Positions 24,442-35,880 of a stretch of DNA of 64,000 nucleotides are shown here, piece by piece. The notes under the pieces were generated by a model, which was not told the DNA's origin, did not search any database, and saw only the letters and a program-made list of their open reading frames with translations. Within the stretch, counting starts at the first letter, position 1, and each line of letters opens with the position of its first letter. The stretch covers positions 62,001-126,000 of the forward strand of contig JAJEKB010021604.1 in NCBI GenBank assembly GCA_022393335.1, read 5' to 3'. Source of the DNA: Macrotrachela quadricornifera. Its lineage: Eukaryota; Rotifera; Eurotatoria; Philodinida; Philodinidae. The translations under genes were made by a program, and so were the position numbers.

Positions 24442-25602
24442 TGTTTTTTTTCTCGTTGATATTGTTAATTTTTTTTTTCATATTAAAATTTATTAAATAG
24501 TCATATATTGCAAATTAAAAAATAAGATTTAAAAACTTATTGTGCAATTATTACTTTTGAAAAAGAATCGGCTTTCTATTGCAAATATTATATCAATTAA
24601 AGTATCGTGTTTCATGTTAGTGTATTCTTTTTAAAAACTTATCAACAAAGCCCATAATAGACTAAAATATGAAGCTCACACGCCTCCTTCGCCTTCCGTA
24701 TACTGATAAAAAATGCGTCTGAGAAATAACAGCTTTTCTCCCATAATATTTAACTATCAAAAGACAACTCGGACTGATTTTTTTTATGTATTTTGGATAT
24801 TATTCATTTTTTAAAATTTTTTGTCTGCATGCTATCTTATATTTTTCATGTTACATATGCAATCATTTTTATTATCTGTTTTATTTTTCTTTAAAACATG
24901 TTTTCTTTCATTCGTTTTTTTTTATCGATTTAAATGACGTATTGACCTGCTGCAAACATTCATTTAGTGTATTTCAACGCACATCTATTCTTCTTTTCTA
25001 CAAACATTACTATATTCAAATTAAATTTTAATGATTCTGTAATATTTTTTAAATTGGTTAGAAATTGTGAAAGAAATCTCAAGTTTATAAAATAATTTAA
25101 AAGAGTTTAGAAGAATTCAAAATGATCTAAGTGTTGTTATTGTTGCAGCTTCTTTCTCTATGCTACAGGAATGTGTTCGATGTTCTTTGGTTGCAGTTAC
25201 TATATAGAATTCGGATAGGAGAAAAATTCCAAAACTTGGTTTAGAACTGAAATTCATTATTTCTTTCATAGAAATATATGTAAGTTCTATAGTATACCAT
25301 TAGAGAGAGAAGTAAAAAGTTGAGAATTGGTTTGTAAGAGTACGGTGACATCAAGAATTGATGACGAAATTATGGATCCTATAATGTGGGAATGAAATCT
25401 AATAATTGCTAGAACACTGCACCTGTTGGTGTATTATCTCTTCCTATTTTTCTTCCGATTTTTATTTTTCGTTTTTCTTCTTTTTGTTCTTTCGTCCTAT
25501 CTTTTCTCTCATTCACTTTTTGTTTCTCTATTGACTTATGTTTTCATATAGCCCTCTTTGATTCTCATTTTATAGTGAAGAGTACAAGTATAATTAATTA
25601 AG
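24442..25602. other. intergenic region, no gene seen
   Basis: AT-rich sequence between the GT17 and SNARE genes. It ends in a pyrimidine-rich stretch (25430-25560) just before the SNARE start, likely its promoter or 5' UTR. The 81-codon frame at 24786 is a Phe/Tyr-rich chance ORF. Confidence 0.4.
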
Positions 25603-26293
25603 ATGTCTACTCAACAACGAATTCGTAAGCTAAATGGAGAGATGCTTACCTCAACTCAATATATGCATGGTCTTATCAATGAATCTGAATCTGTCGGTAT
25701 AGCCACTACCACTGTGAGTTATTTACACGAGCTATCTGTCTCATAAACTTCTTTTGTGTATACTTTTGTTACACAGAAGCTGTGCGGTCAGCATGAAAAA
25801 TTGAAAGGTCTGAAAAAGAACCATTGTAATAATGTTGATACTCATCTTTCTGATTTACAACATACTTCGAAAAGGCCGAGATCGATTGTTGGCCGCATAA
25901 AAGACCGGTTATTCATGCCTAAAAGTTCTCATCATAAAACAAACACACAACCGCACCTTGACTCTCATAATAAAACAATGGCAACGCAACAAGTCGCAAT
26001 GACTTCTCAACCACCAGTAAAGTATTGTGATAAAAATGATACTTATATTGGCAAATCATCCGATGAACTAAACGAAGTTGAACGTGAAATCGAAGATGTA
26101 CTGTGTGAGTTTATTCTTTTTCAATCAATATAATTTATTTATATGTATATGGATATATTAAATCTTTTTAGTTGAAATTCATACAGGAGTCCGTCGACTT
26201 AGTGTAGTTGCTATGGCAATGAATGAGGAAATCGATAGGCTAAATCCATCAATTAATCAACTACCGAAATCAGCTCGTGCACAAACGATGTGA
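25603..26293 (+). CDS. SNAP-25/SNAP-29-like Qbc-SNARE with atypical second SNARE motif
   Basis: Three exons, 25603-25713, 25777-26104 and 26172-26293, give 186 residues. Introns are short (63 and 67 bp) with GTGAGT donors and acceptors ending ACACAG and TTTTTAG. Residues about 12-70 align with the first SNARE helix of SNAP-25 (INESESVGIATTTKLCGQHEKL), keeping the zero-layer Gln at Q42. The linker (70-130) lacks a Cys cluster, so membrane attachment by palmitoylation, as in SNAP-25, is not suggested; this is closer to SNAP-29. The second helix (DELNEVEREIEDVL...RRLSVVAMAMNEEID) has Leu170 where SNAP-25 has its zero-layer Gln174, and the protein stops 16 residues later, losing about half the motif. 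Role inferred: vesicle fusion adaptor, possibly modified. AATAAA at 26474-26479. Confidence 0.75.
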
Positions 26294-26550
26294 TCTGGTT
26301 CATATAATGAATCTGACTGATTAATGTATAAACTTATAATAGAGTTTACAGATGTACAGTGCAGAAAGAAAAATCATCATTTACAGTCATTGCTTATCAA
26401 GGATTGGTTGATAGAAAATGACTGAGTTGTTTCGTACTTTGAAATTTTTCCTTCTTTGCTTTTTTTCTCTGTTAAATAAAACGATTTTTTTTCATGATAA
26501 TCGAACAGAATGAAATCACTTATAATTACCTTCATTACATGACATTGTTG

Positions 26551-27662
26551 TATACAGTGAATTAAATGTGCAAACCAAATAATTCCGATTTATTGTATAT
26601 AGGAGGTTGTAAGCCAATCAGGCCTTCGACACCGTCCACATGTACTAAAAAATTGCTCAGATATCGATCAAATTTTCTGAGATGATTAAAAATTTTAAAC
26701 AACTTTTGCCACTTTAACCTGGTTTTTTATAGATTTATTTATATAAGATAGAAACGCACACAAATGATGGAAGTTTTGCTTCGCTCAAATATAGTGCTAG
26801 CAAACAGCTATATTCTATTTTATTAGCAACGACAAAATGAATCCTACATTTAGTTTTTGATCTAAAATATAGACTTTATAGCTAGAAGAATTCTTCTACG
26901 ATACTACTATATATTTACTTTTGTATATTTTGTGTTTGTTCCCTATTTCGTTACTCGATGATCTATTTTTAAATGTATGGACTACCGTAAGAAGACTGCC
27001 GATATGTCATCTGTGAATATCTCAAATGTAGCACGTTTCTTTAAGCGTCACCGTCGTACAATATACGGCAATATTGATTGCTATCATCGCCATAATAATG
27101 TAAATTATACAGATAGATGTAATGTTGGTCATTCCCACCTGCACTCGCTTCGGCACAAATTAAGCAAATTGATCGAACTATATAACAATAATTCAACACT
27201 ACCGAACGCACGATACAAGATTATCGTTTTTCTCTTGTTGAAGTCGAATTTAAGAAGTACATAACAGATTGTTTGGTGTAAATGAGGTATGTCTTCCATC
27301 AATTTGATAATTGGTTAAGTAGCGGCAAATATTGTGACACAGCTAATGAAGGATTATCGGGAAGTTTACGAAAGTTAAATGAATTTTTATATATTTCTGA
27401 TGGAATTAAATAGCACAAAAGTGCTCAATACAAGCGATGGTGTGACTAATATAATAGTAAATCATGTGAATGACCAGGTTATAATCCTGATTTTAATGTT
27501 GACGAACTGGTTTGGAACATTATCAAACAAAATATTAAAAGCAAGAGCCTGAAATCTCAACGTGAACTGGAGTATCCTGTCGATGAAGCTTTCAATGGTG
27601 TGTCATTAAATGTTATTCAAGCATGTATTAAAGAGACTCAGAAAATATAGCAACACTGTATA
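26551..27662 (+). pseudogene. Tc1/mariner transposon relic (~1.1 kb)
   Basis: The ends TATACAGTG (26551) and CACTGTATA (ending 27662) are inverted and contain TA, the mariner target site. Inside, a plus-strand frame at 26977-27260 carries a helix-turn-helix like that of Tc1/mariner (VARFFKRHRRTIYGNIDCYH). Near the right end another frame reads YNPDFNVDELVWNIIKQNIK and ends IQACIKETQKI, the usual C-terminus of a DDE_3 transposase. The region between has stops and lacks the central DDE core. Element length is normal for the family, but the gene is dead. Confidence 0.75.
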
Positions 27663-28643
27663 CCTTCATATTAGATTTTTATTTTTATTATAAATACCTA
27701 TACTTGTACTATTCATATGGACGTCACTAGTTCACATGATACATCAGAATATAGGATAGAAAATAATATTAATTCGGGAAGCAGTACATAATGAATTTTA
27801 TACCAAATGAAAGCTCGTCACAAACGAGATTTGTTGATACTAAACAGTAATGGTTTTATGAACTTTATAATGTTGATCTCCATAAATGTTGAGAAATTTC
27901 ATACATTTTCAGCATAAAAAACTAATGTATCAATTATATATGGACAAAATATTAGTTCCCAATAAAGAATATACATACAATAATTGGGATTATTTTTGAT
28001 TTTAGACAAGTTTGCTCAATTTTTTCTGAAAAAGTCATGTTTTTCGAAAATAATCAGATTAAAATTGATTTAAATTCAGTAATTGGTTAAAAAATAATCA
28101 TTTTTGGCAGATTTCAATCGATTATAACTTTAAAAATCAGTTCAAATCTTGACATTAACAAATTTGATGGTCTGATTTTCATTTCATTAAAACAAATCTT
28201 TTGGATTAAAATCAGGTTTATATTCTTAATCGGTTATAATCTCAATGTCAAAAAATGTAATTAAGTGATTACCATTTACATATATTTGATTATATGTACT
28301 CAATTGCAGTGCTGTTTAGAATCTGTATCAATGATATGAACTCATGTAAATTAAAAGTATCTAATAGAGTATGTGGGAAGATGATAAGTATGTGCTCTTG
28401 GTAGATGTGCGGATTATCAGAGAAAACGCTGATTTGAAATGTCTATTAGATGATGTATTTAGTTTCCAATAACTCATAATAGAGAATGAGAGAAACTTTT
28501 TAGATTAAAAAAGCATGGATTAAAATGTCGTGTACTGCATTTTAAAAACAAATGCTCGTTTCAAGAATCATATTTAGTGGGAATTGATTTAGGGTCGATG
28601 TCATCATGACCCAACACATTTTTAAATAAATCGAATCTATCCC
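27663..28643. other. intergenic region, no gene seen
   Basis: AT-rich sequence between the mariner relic and the TTAA element. Repeated words such as GATTAAAATCAG and GGTTATAATC occur at 27980-28260 but no clear unit or element boundary was found. Confidence 0.35.
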
Positions 28644-29708
28644 TTAACCCTTTACCCCCCCCCCTTGATCACTGGAGTGACCATTTTTGGAATAATCGAA
28701 AAAAAAGAACGAGACATTGAATCCAAAAACTTTAGGAACAGTTCTTGTAGCGGACTGTCTAAGCTATCGATTGATAAAAAAGAAAAATTTTTTTCGTTGC
28801 TCTGCCTAGGAAAAAGATGAGCCAGAAAACAGATAATTTTGAAAAAGACAGAAAAAGTTCACTTTATAAGAAAATATCTTTTCTTGACCAACAGGAAAGA
28901 TACAAGTTGAGAACGTATTAGATAATATATGTTAGCCATGTAGAGTACTACTAGTATCAACGCTTAAAAAAATTTTTTCAATAACTGGGTAGGGAAAAAA
29001 CGATCAGATATAAAATGGCCACTCCAGTGACCATTGGGGGTGAACGACATAAAAAATTGATTTTTTCATATATATCGTTTTTGCCATATATGTAACACTG
29101 GCTAGTGTATATGTTATAATTGTTGACAAAAGTGCACAATAAAATAAAAAATTGATTTTGTTTATAAATATGAGCGTTATTTCCTATTATTAGTCATGAG
29201 CTAGACGATCTCAGTCCCAATTTGAAGTTCAAAACTGCGTTCTTGCAGGACCAAAAGAAAGTCCGAACCAGCTACCTACTGTCTAAATGCGAATCTAACA
29301 TGTGTTTGTGAAGAGCAGTCGTTTGCAGCCCCACTTCTGGTCTCACAATGAACTTTTGGCGCTGGGATTGGGGTTGAGACCGTCTCATCGATGTCTATTA
29401 ATGAAAAATTACGCTGGTATTCATCAATAACATCAATTATTTGCTTATATATGAGCTGTTGTAAATAAATATAACATATCCATCAATAAGTGTTGCTTAT
29501 ATAACAAAAACAGTATAAGCGCAAAAATCAATTTTTCATGTCGTTCCCCCCCAATGGTCACTGGAGTGACCAAACCGATTTGGCCCAGAGATGGAGCGGC
29601 CAGTCGATCTGTCCATATCAGTGGTATATTGGAAGGACTACTACTTTATACGAGTCGTTACTTTATTCGTAGCTCTTCTAGAACCGCTATTGGGGGGTAA
29701 AGGGTTAA
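28644..29708. mobile_element. 1,065-bp composite TTAA (piggyBac-type) element
   Basis: Left end TTAACCCTTTACCCCCC at 28644, right end TTGGGGGGTAAAGGGTTAA ending at 29708. An 18-bp palindrome (TGGTCACTGGAGTGACCA) occurs at 29555-29572, with variants at 28665-28682 and 29016-29033. Within the element, GGGGGTGAACGACAT at about 29036 and ATGTCGTTCCCCCC near 29539 are inverted, so a second palindrome-ended unit (about 29016-29572) appears nested. No transposase frame. It sits directly against the PARP-type gene remnant, whose open frame begins at its right TTAA. Confidence 0.75.
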
Positions 29709-30409
29709 AAGGTTTGAAACAAAATGTACAAGATACAAAATCAAAAAAAATTTTATATGTTAATGATATCTTAAAAACGCAAGTTAATAATGATAATGAA
29801 TTAGCCATACCAAGAGAATGGGGAGAATAGAATGAAGATTGTAAATTAGTTGAAATTAGTAAAAATGATCCGATATTTATTCGAATTGAAAAACGAATGA
29901 AAGAAACTGTCAATAATATTAAAATTGACAAAATTGAACGAATACAAAATGTAAAAATATGGAATCATTATGCACTTCATTGTCGAGACCTTAAAAGGGA
30001 ATTATCTGATATGTCAAATTTAGAAACTGAAATGGAATTATTTCATGGAACAAAAACAACATCACCAGGAGAAATTTATAATGGAGAACATGGTTTTGAT
30101 ATGACATTTAGTACAAGTGGATTGTGGGGAATTGGAATATATTTTGCTAAGGATGCTTCATACTTATGTACTCGTTATTCATATAAATTATCCAATGGAA
30201 AACGTCAAGTAATTTTAGCTCAAGTTTTCACAGGAGATGTTTATGAGTCTTCATGTGATCCAACTTTACGTCAAGCTCCGAAAAAAAATCCATCAATTTC
30301 TGATCTACGATATAATAGTGTATCAGGAGAGACCGGAGGTACTAAAATTTATATTGTCTACAAAAATCTTATGGCTTATCCAACCTATTTAATTACATTT
30401 ACTTTATAA
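29709..30409 (+). pseudogene. PARP-type ADP-ribosyltransferase, 5'-truncated with in-frame stop
   Basis: One frame runs from the TTAA element to 30409 and is interrupted only by a TAG at 29828-29830. The part after 29897 is a PARP catalytic domain: LFHGTK (His), GIGIYFAKDASYLC (Tyr), QVILAQVFTGDVY, and near the end KIYIVYKNLMAYPTYLITF. PARP1 has Glu988 before YIVY, and here that residue is Ile. An H-Y-I triad is typical of mono-ADP-ribosylating PARP10/14-like enzymes. The region before the stop (QNVQDTKSKKILYVNDILK) fits the usual spacer. Upstream of 28644 I cannot find the rest of the gene. Either a pseudogene disrupted by the transposon and a nonsense change, or a gene whose translation starts after the stop (Met codon at 29897). 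AATAAA at 30434. Confidence 0.75.
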
Positions 30410-32836
30410 CTTTCACATTTAATTATGCTTTGCAATAAAATACGAACAATATTTCAAAAGAATAATGATTTTTTTTTTCATGAATTCATTCGCTATCGAG
30501 TGGTAGATATCAGTTATAAGGAGCATTTTATCAGTGAAAAATGAACCAATATTAACGATTAATCTATATTTAGACTCACCAATAAATTTCATAATCTTGA
30601 ATGAGTTATACTGGAGTTTGCAAGTCTTCTCCATGGAAATTTAAATCAATCTACTAAAAAAATTCAATATGATTTCTGTATTTATGAAAGAGTATTGTTA
30701 ATCTCTATTTGAAATAATTTCAGCAAGATCATATGTTACTTGAGTATCAATAGACATTCATAGGAAATATAGATTTACAGTATTATTCTCTAAGAGTTTA
30801 GTCTGTATTCAATGAGAATAATCAATATTTTGAATAAAAACAGTAAAGAATTAGTCTTTTTGAATTATTTTTTTAAATGGATTTCAAAATAAATTAATCA
30901 TAGTTCATCGATTGGATTACATGAGACATTCACTTTGGTAAATGTCATGATTAAAGATTCGATTATTATCATGAATATTTATTTTACATTATTGTTTATG
31001 ACTTTCGCACACCACATACAAAAAATATAATAGTACAAAAAAATACTTTTTCTTAATGTTATCATTGACGTGTGCATCTAGGACTTCTATCGTCGATTAA
31101 TAAAATCCTTTTTTGGTCATAAATGGCGTCGTTACGTTCCAGCAAAAAAACAGCCCTCAATCTGAACTCACGTAAAACTGTGAAAAATGATGACCGTTTT
31201 TCATCATTTAAGGTCTTAATCGCGTCGTTTCTTCACCGTTCGACTTGCTGGACGTCCCAGATATAATCTACATATTTTCTTTTCTTAGCCCACTTTTGTT
31301 TTCAAGATTTCATCATTATTTTTCGATGTTTGCTATCGTACAGGCATTTTTTAAAATTTTTAACCACATTTTTTACTTAATTTCTTTCTTCTAATCAAAC
31401 TATATGTTTCGAATAATAAAGATCTTTGTGATGATCATTACAAATATATATCGAGCTATTTTTTTAATATTCGGATTCATGTACACTCTTTGTAGACTGT
31501 ATGGGGTCATATCAGCATTTAGCGTCCTCTTTTCAGAATGATCTATCTAAGATAGTTTAGTTTCATCTATTCGCTTATATGACATCCGTAGAAATGCGCA
31601 TCCGTCACCAAGCAGACCTATCATAAATATACACAGAAAACACTCTTTTAAAAAATCACATTAATCGATTTGATTGCCTTATTGTTGAACGATCTTTTGA
31701 TCTTTTAATTTTATTATACATCATTATGCCTCAAAGATCGAAAAGAAGATGTTTTTAATCTGGAAATTTCCATTGATGTGCATGATTTAAATGAAGATAA
31801 GAAAGGGTCTATTCCATGGGGTTTCTCCCAAAAGAAAACACAGCTATCTTTAAATCGACCAATAATGTTTTAATTTTGTTGAGCTTCATCAGTTATGTTT
31901 ATGATAAAAAAAACCAGTTTCGATAGATATGCCTGCAAGGAGATATAGGAATCACAAGTTTAGCTAGAAAATCGCAAAATTCTAAAAAAAACCGAAAAAA
32001 ATCCCAAAAATTTGCAAATTTTGTGGTCTTGACTTTTTTAGCGTACTCTGAACAAAAATCAATTCTAATTATATGTTCTTGTTCCCCGAGTTCTGGCACA
32101 CACTCCCATATATCACTTATTATTTTTGGTTTCTCTAATAAAACTTCGTGTTGATTGATATTATAATCTATGAGAAAAATAATAGATATGATAGTGGTGA
32201 AACTTGGTCCTTAGGAACTTTTTAAAACTATATTTCTAGATGTGATGGCATAGTGAGATTTGTAGAACAAACTTTGCTCTATCAAACCCTATATTGAGAA
32301 TTTCAGGCTAATTCGAAATGATTGGAATATAAGTATAAACTTCTTTTCCTATGTGGTAACTTACCATTACAATAAGTTACTGAGTTCGGAGATTTTAGGA
32401 AAAAAGTGTTGGAATGAGAGATGACCAAAAATAACCAATAAAGAGAATTATCTAATATCAGAAAACACCAATTAACACGTTGATAGATGTATAAAAGCTT
32501 ATTCTCTATTAATTATCGATACATTCAGTACATATATATATGTATAATATAAGGAAAAGTAGTATGACAAACTAGTATTCTTAGGAAGAATTCCAATAGA
32601 AAAAACGATTGTATGTTCAATTAGCTAAGTATGTATTTCTATTGATTATTGTTTATTAAAGTTATCTATACGTTTTATCGAGATATATTTCATAAGAGTC
32701 TAGGTTCATTCTAATATCATTTTAACAATATTTTGACACTTATCATATATTTTCAATTGAAGATCTGTATTTCTAGCACGTACTCTAGTAATACACTAAT
32801 GCTCATACTAAGTTTTTAGTTGTTCTATATGAAGAC
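30410..32836. other. intergenic region, no gene seen
   Basis: About 2.4 kb of AT-rich DNA. A somewhat GC-richer patch at 31070-31260 and short minus-strand frames (30419-30634, 31899-32099) show no family signature. Confidence 0.4.
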
Positions 32837-34094
32837 CTAATAATTATATCTTTGATAAGAACTACTTCTATTTGATGAATAGCGAAAGGTGTCTGCTGAT
32901 GTAGGTTGAATTCTAAGAATATTAAATGTACCAGTATTTGGATCGACATAGAATGAACCATAGGAAGAAATTTCCATAGGTCGAGGTGGTCCAGCAGAAA
33001 ATGATATAGTAGGTGTTTGAGCACTTCCATCTAGATGCATGTAATAAGTTGATATTGACTTTCGCATAAATGCAGTATCGTTTGTTCGAGCAGTAACAAA
33101 GTCTCCTTCTCGCATCAGATTGATCTTATTTTCTATTGTGAGATATGCTTGTGGATACATTCTGAAGGCATCATATTTATTATTGTTGATAATCGTGCAT
33201 CACGCACTACACTGGGAGTAGGACGAAATCCTGACTGAATGAGACTTGTAAATGGGCCTGAAGGCACCTATTTCATAGCGACTTTTTTCCGTGCTTTTTG
33301 TGCATTGTTCGTTGTCACTTGCTCAAATCGAAAAATTTCGCCAGAGTTTTGTTTTCATAAGGATACATGTCAGGATAACCTTTATCGAAGCCGACAAATC
33401 TGCCAAAGACCACTAATCGACTATCGAGCAGAGACACTAATATTGCATATCATCGTCCTCGTTCCATAAAACCAGCAAAGTACCATGAATCCTCTGTCAT
33501 CAATCGACAGTTGTCCACGTAATGTTACGCTCCTTTTTCCAATCAGACAAAAGGCCACTCCAGAACCACCTACAAACGAATAGGACATTACCATCTCGTG
33601 TATGAAGATATCCAGTACAGAATAAATCGTTTGGAATAAAGTGGTTTGGCCATTTGGAATCATCAATGGGCGTTGGGTGAGGAATTCGAAAGAACATGTT
33701 CTTTGCTAGAGGATACAAAGGCCACTGTATTCACAGGTTGATAGTAATCACTCAAGTTTGTCTTCAGGAATGGATCACAGGGCTGTCGCGAGGGGCTAAA
33801 GATTGGGGGGGGGGGGGGGAAAAAATTTTAAAAAAAAGCCGGGAAAAAAAAAAAAATTTCTCAAAAATGGGGGGGGGGGAGGAATCCTCCCGTCCCTCCC
33901 CGCGATCGCGACAGCCCTGATGGATCATTACGCATTTGAAAGACACCTTCGACCGTTTTCGGATTATTTACGTTTCCCCGTGCGCCACTGCCAGGATAAA
34001 AAACTACTACTTCGCAAGACCCACCCGATAAGCGTTTATTGATTTGCGCGGGTACATACGATAGGATTATGAGAAGAAGAAGAAGAAAATACAT
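32837..34094 (-). pseudogene. secreted galactose-oxidase-like (kelch) protein, frameshifted and interrupted
   Basis: Read from 34094, the minus strand starts with a signal peptide (MYFLLLLLIILSYVPAQ) and then carries, in changing frames, blocks typical of galactose/glyoxal oxidase-like propellers: NDLFCTGYLHTRDGNVLFVGG, DWKKERNITWTTVD, SWYFAGFM, LVSLLDSRLVVFGRFVGF with DKGYPDMYPYE, MYPQAYLTIENKI and TISFSAGPPRP with ISSYGSFYVDP. Switching frames occurs near 33715, 33580 and 33390 and stops fall within the propeller. A 142-bp element with 8-bp target duplication sits at 33778-33919 within the first coding part. The C-terminal domain expected in this family is missing. Such enzymes are extracellular copper-radical oxidases, but the copper ligands cannot be checked here. 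Some frame changes could be small introns, though no good splice pairs were found. Confidence 0.6.
33778..33919. mobile_element. 142-bp hAT-like MITE with perfect 8-bp target duplication
   Basis: Begins CAGGGCTGTCGCGA and ends TCGCGACAGCCCTG, a 14-bp perfect terminal inverted repeat. The flanks 33770-33777 and 33920-33927 are both ATGGATCA. TIRs starting CAG and an 8-bp duplication are characteristic of the hAT superfamily. The interior is mostly runs of G and A (15 consecutive G at 33805-33819). Inserted in the coding part of the galactose-oxidase-like gene. Confidence 0.85.
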
Positions 34095-34629
34095 GTTATA
34101 TTGTCCGACTATTAGATATAGTCTGATAGATGCGAACAATGAGAGCTTGTTTTATACCCATGATCCCTCTGCATATCGCAATATGGGAAAGTATCGCCTA
34201 ATGATAGTGAGTACATCAGAGAGCAACCTTGTTATTAATTTTTTCTACAATATTATATGACGAAAAAATAACGAAAATGCATGTTGACAGAGTGATGTCA
34301 TCATAAAATTATTCATTTCTCTTTTGAAATGCTCAATAATAAACATCTTGAAATGCAATTAGTATGAATCTTGTTATTTTGGTTACAAATGAACTGATAT
34401 TCCTTATATTTATTATTAATATGTAACATCATTCTGTCAAGTACCTCTATGATCATCCCAAATGAAATCTCGAAGCAGAGCCTATTGAGAGAATGTTTTA
34501 TTTGTTACTTGCTTGTTATTCAACTTACTTCTCTTTAATTCACTTCACGTCGGTGCTATAAATAGGTAAATATTTTTAACTTTATATTAAACTTTGAAAA
34601 CAATCAACAAGCGTTTAAGCTAAAGCAAA
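34095..34629. other. intergenic region, no gene seen
   Basis: Lies between the divergent starts of the galactose-oxidase-like remnant and the hydrolase relic. No feature recognised. Confidence 0.35.
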
Positions 34630-34980
34630 ATGTATGTTAATTTGTTCATGATCTGCCGCCTCTTGGCATCATCTGTTCAATTTCAAACGTGGACAATACG
34701 AGATGTAACATATCAATGATTAGATTTACCGGCAACATATTCCCTTTCTCTTCCTCATTGGAGACACTATGTACATACTAACAATATCAGTATATGATAT
34801 ATTATTTATGGACCAACTAATGGCATACCAGTTCTTTTTCTTCAGTGGCTTTGCCAACAGTAATTATTTTGGCATACAAGTTCAAGCATTATAACCTTCT
34901 TACCAATGTATTGTCATGGACACGATCTAAGTTCAACATCAAGTTCTCAAATGAACTATTCCCTAGACTGTAAGTATGGG
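34630..34980 (+). pseudogene. alpha/beta-hydrolase N-terminal relic
   Basis: From ATG 34630 the conceptual translation starts with a signal-like MYVNLFMICRLLASSVQF and then, with stops, reads YSLSLPHWRHYVHTNNISI and IIYGPTNGIPVLFLQW. After a frame change it continues GFANSNYFGIQVQAL and SYQCIVMD. That order (beta-strand PVLFLHG, oxyanion region, then a strand ending VMD) is the N-terminal third of an alpha/beta hydrolase. The expected HG oxyanion motif is spoiled by a short deletion and several stop codons follow. The nucleophile region is absent. Confidence 0.5.
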
Positions 34981-35032
34981 GTATACAAACGGGAATTCAC
35001 CTTACTACGCGTATCGATTTTGTCGGTAACAA

Positions 35033-35205
35033 GGCACAAATGACCACTTTTTTTTGGCACGAACGACCATTATTTTAGCAGAAATTACCTTTTTTATGAC
35101 ACAAATGACAATTTTTTTGACACAAATGACGTTTTTTTTGGCACAAACGACCTCTTTTTGGTACAAATAACCACGTTTCTATGGCACAAATGACCACGTG
35201 ATTTC
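35033..35205. repeat. ~21-bp minisatellite, 8 copies
   Basis: Units start at about 35033, 35056, 35077, 35098, 35119, 35140, 35160 and 35182. Each has a GGCACAAATGACC core followed by a T-run. The core resembles the unit in the arms of the foldback at 50270-50912. Confidence 0.75.
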
Positions 35206-35880
35206 ACTATTAAAAAATGATAAGAAAAGTATGGCAACAATCAGCGGATAAGTACAGTAAATGAAACATGATCTTGATACAGCTGATTATTTTGAAGCTG
35301 CGTACATAAAAAAATGATACATAGATATTAATATTTGAATTAGGAAATGAGTAAAAGTTTTCAGAGTTTGATAAGTATTTTTATGAAGGTGTATATTTTA
35401 CAATGGACCGATTATTTATCTATGCATTATATTTGAATCGTATATACTTATTGATGGGTACAGAATATTTGCCATAGTATATTTTTCATTCGTTAATATC
35501 GTATTATTTAAATAATATAATATTAATTTTTTTTGTGTTAAAGAGGCGCTAAGTTAAATATTCGAAGTATTTCTTACTGATATCTATATTATTATTTTAT
35601 TGGATAAATATAAATCAGAATGTCACGTCAACTTTACACTCGATATAGAACAAGATGAAAATAATATTAATAACAATAAAAAAATAGAATGTTCGTATAC
35701 ACAGAATCTTATTAATACTTTAAAGGAATATTGATGTATTTTTAAATAGCATATCGTTCTTTATCATCAAGAAAGATTATTAATATATGTATGAAAAGAA
35801 CAACGATATGTCCAAATGTCTTAAACGACGATTCAGAAAAACAATATCAAGGAGTAGAAGCTTCAAAAAGTGTGCATTTG
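35206..35880. other. intergenic region, no gene seen
   Basis: AT-rich sequence without a recognisable gene or repeat. Confidence 0.35.

Noticed and set aside
35033..35205. Possible CRISPR-like array of 21-bp repeats
   Set aside because: Repeats are contiguous and degenerate with no unique spacers, in a eukaryotic context.
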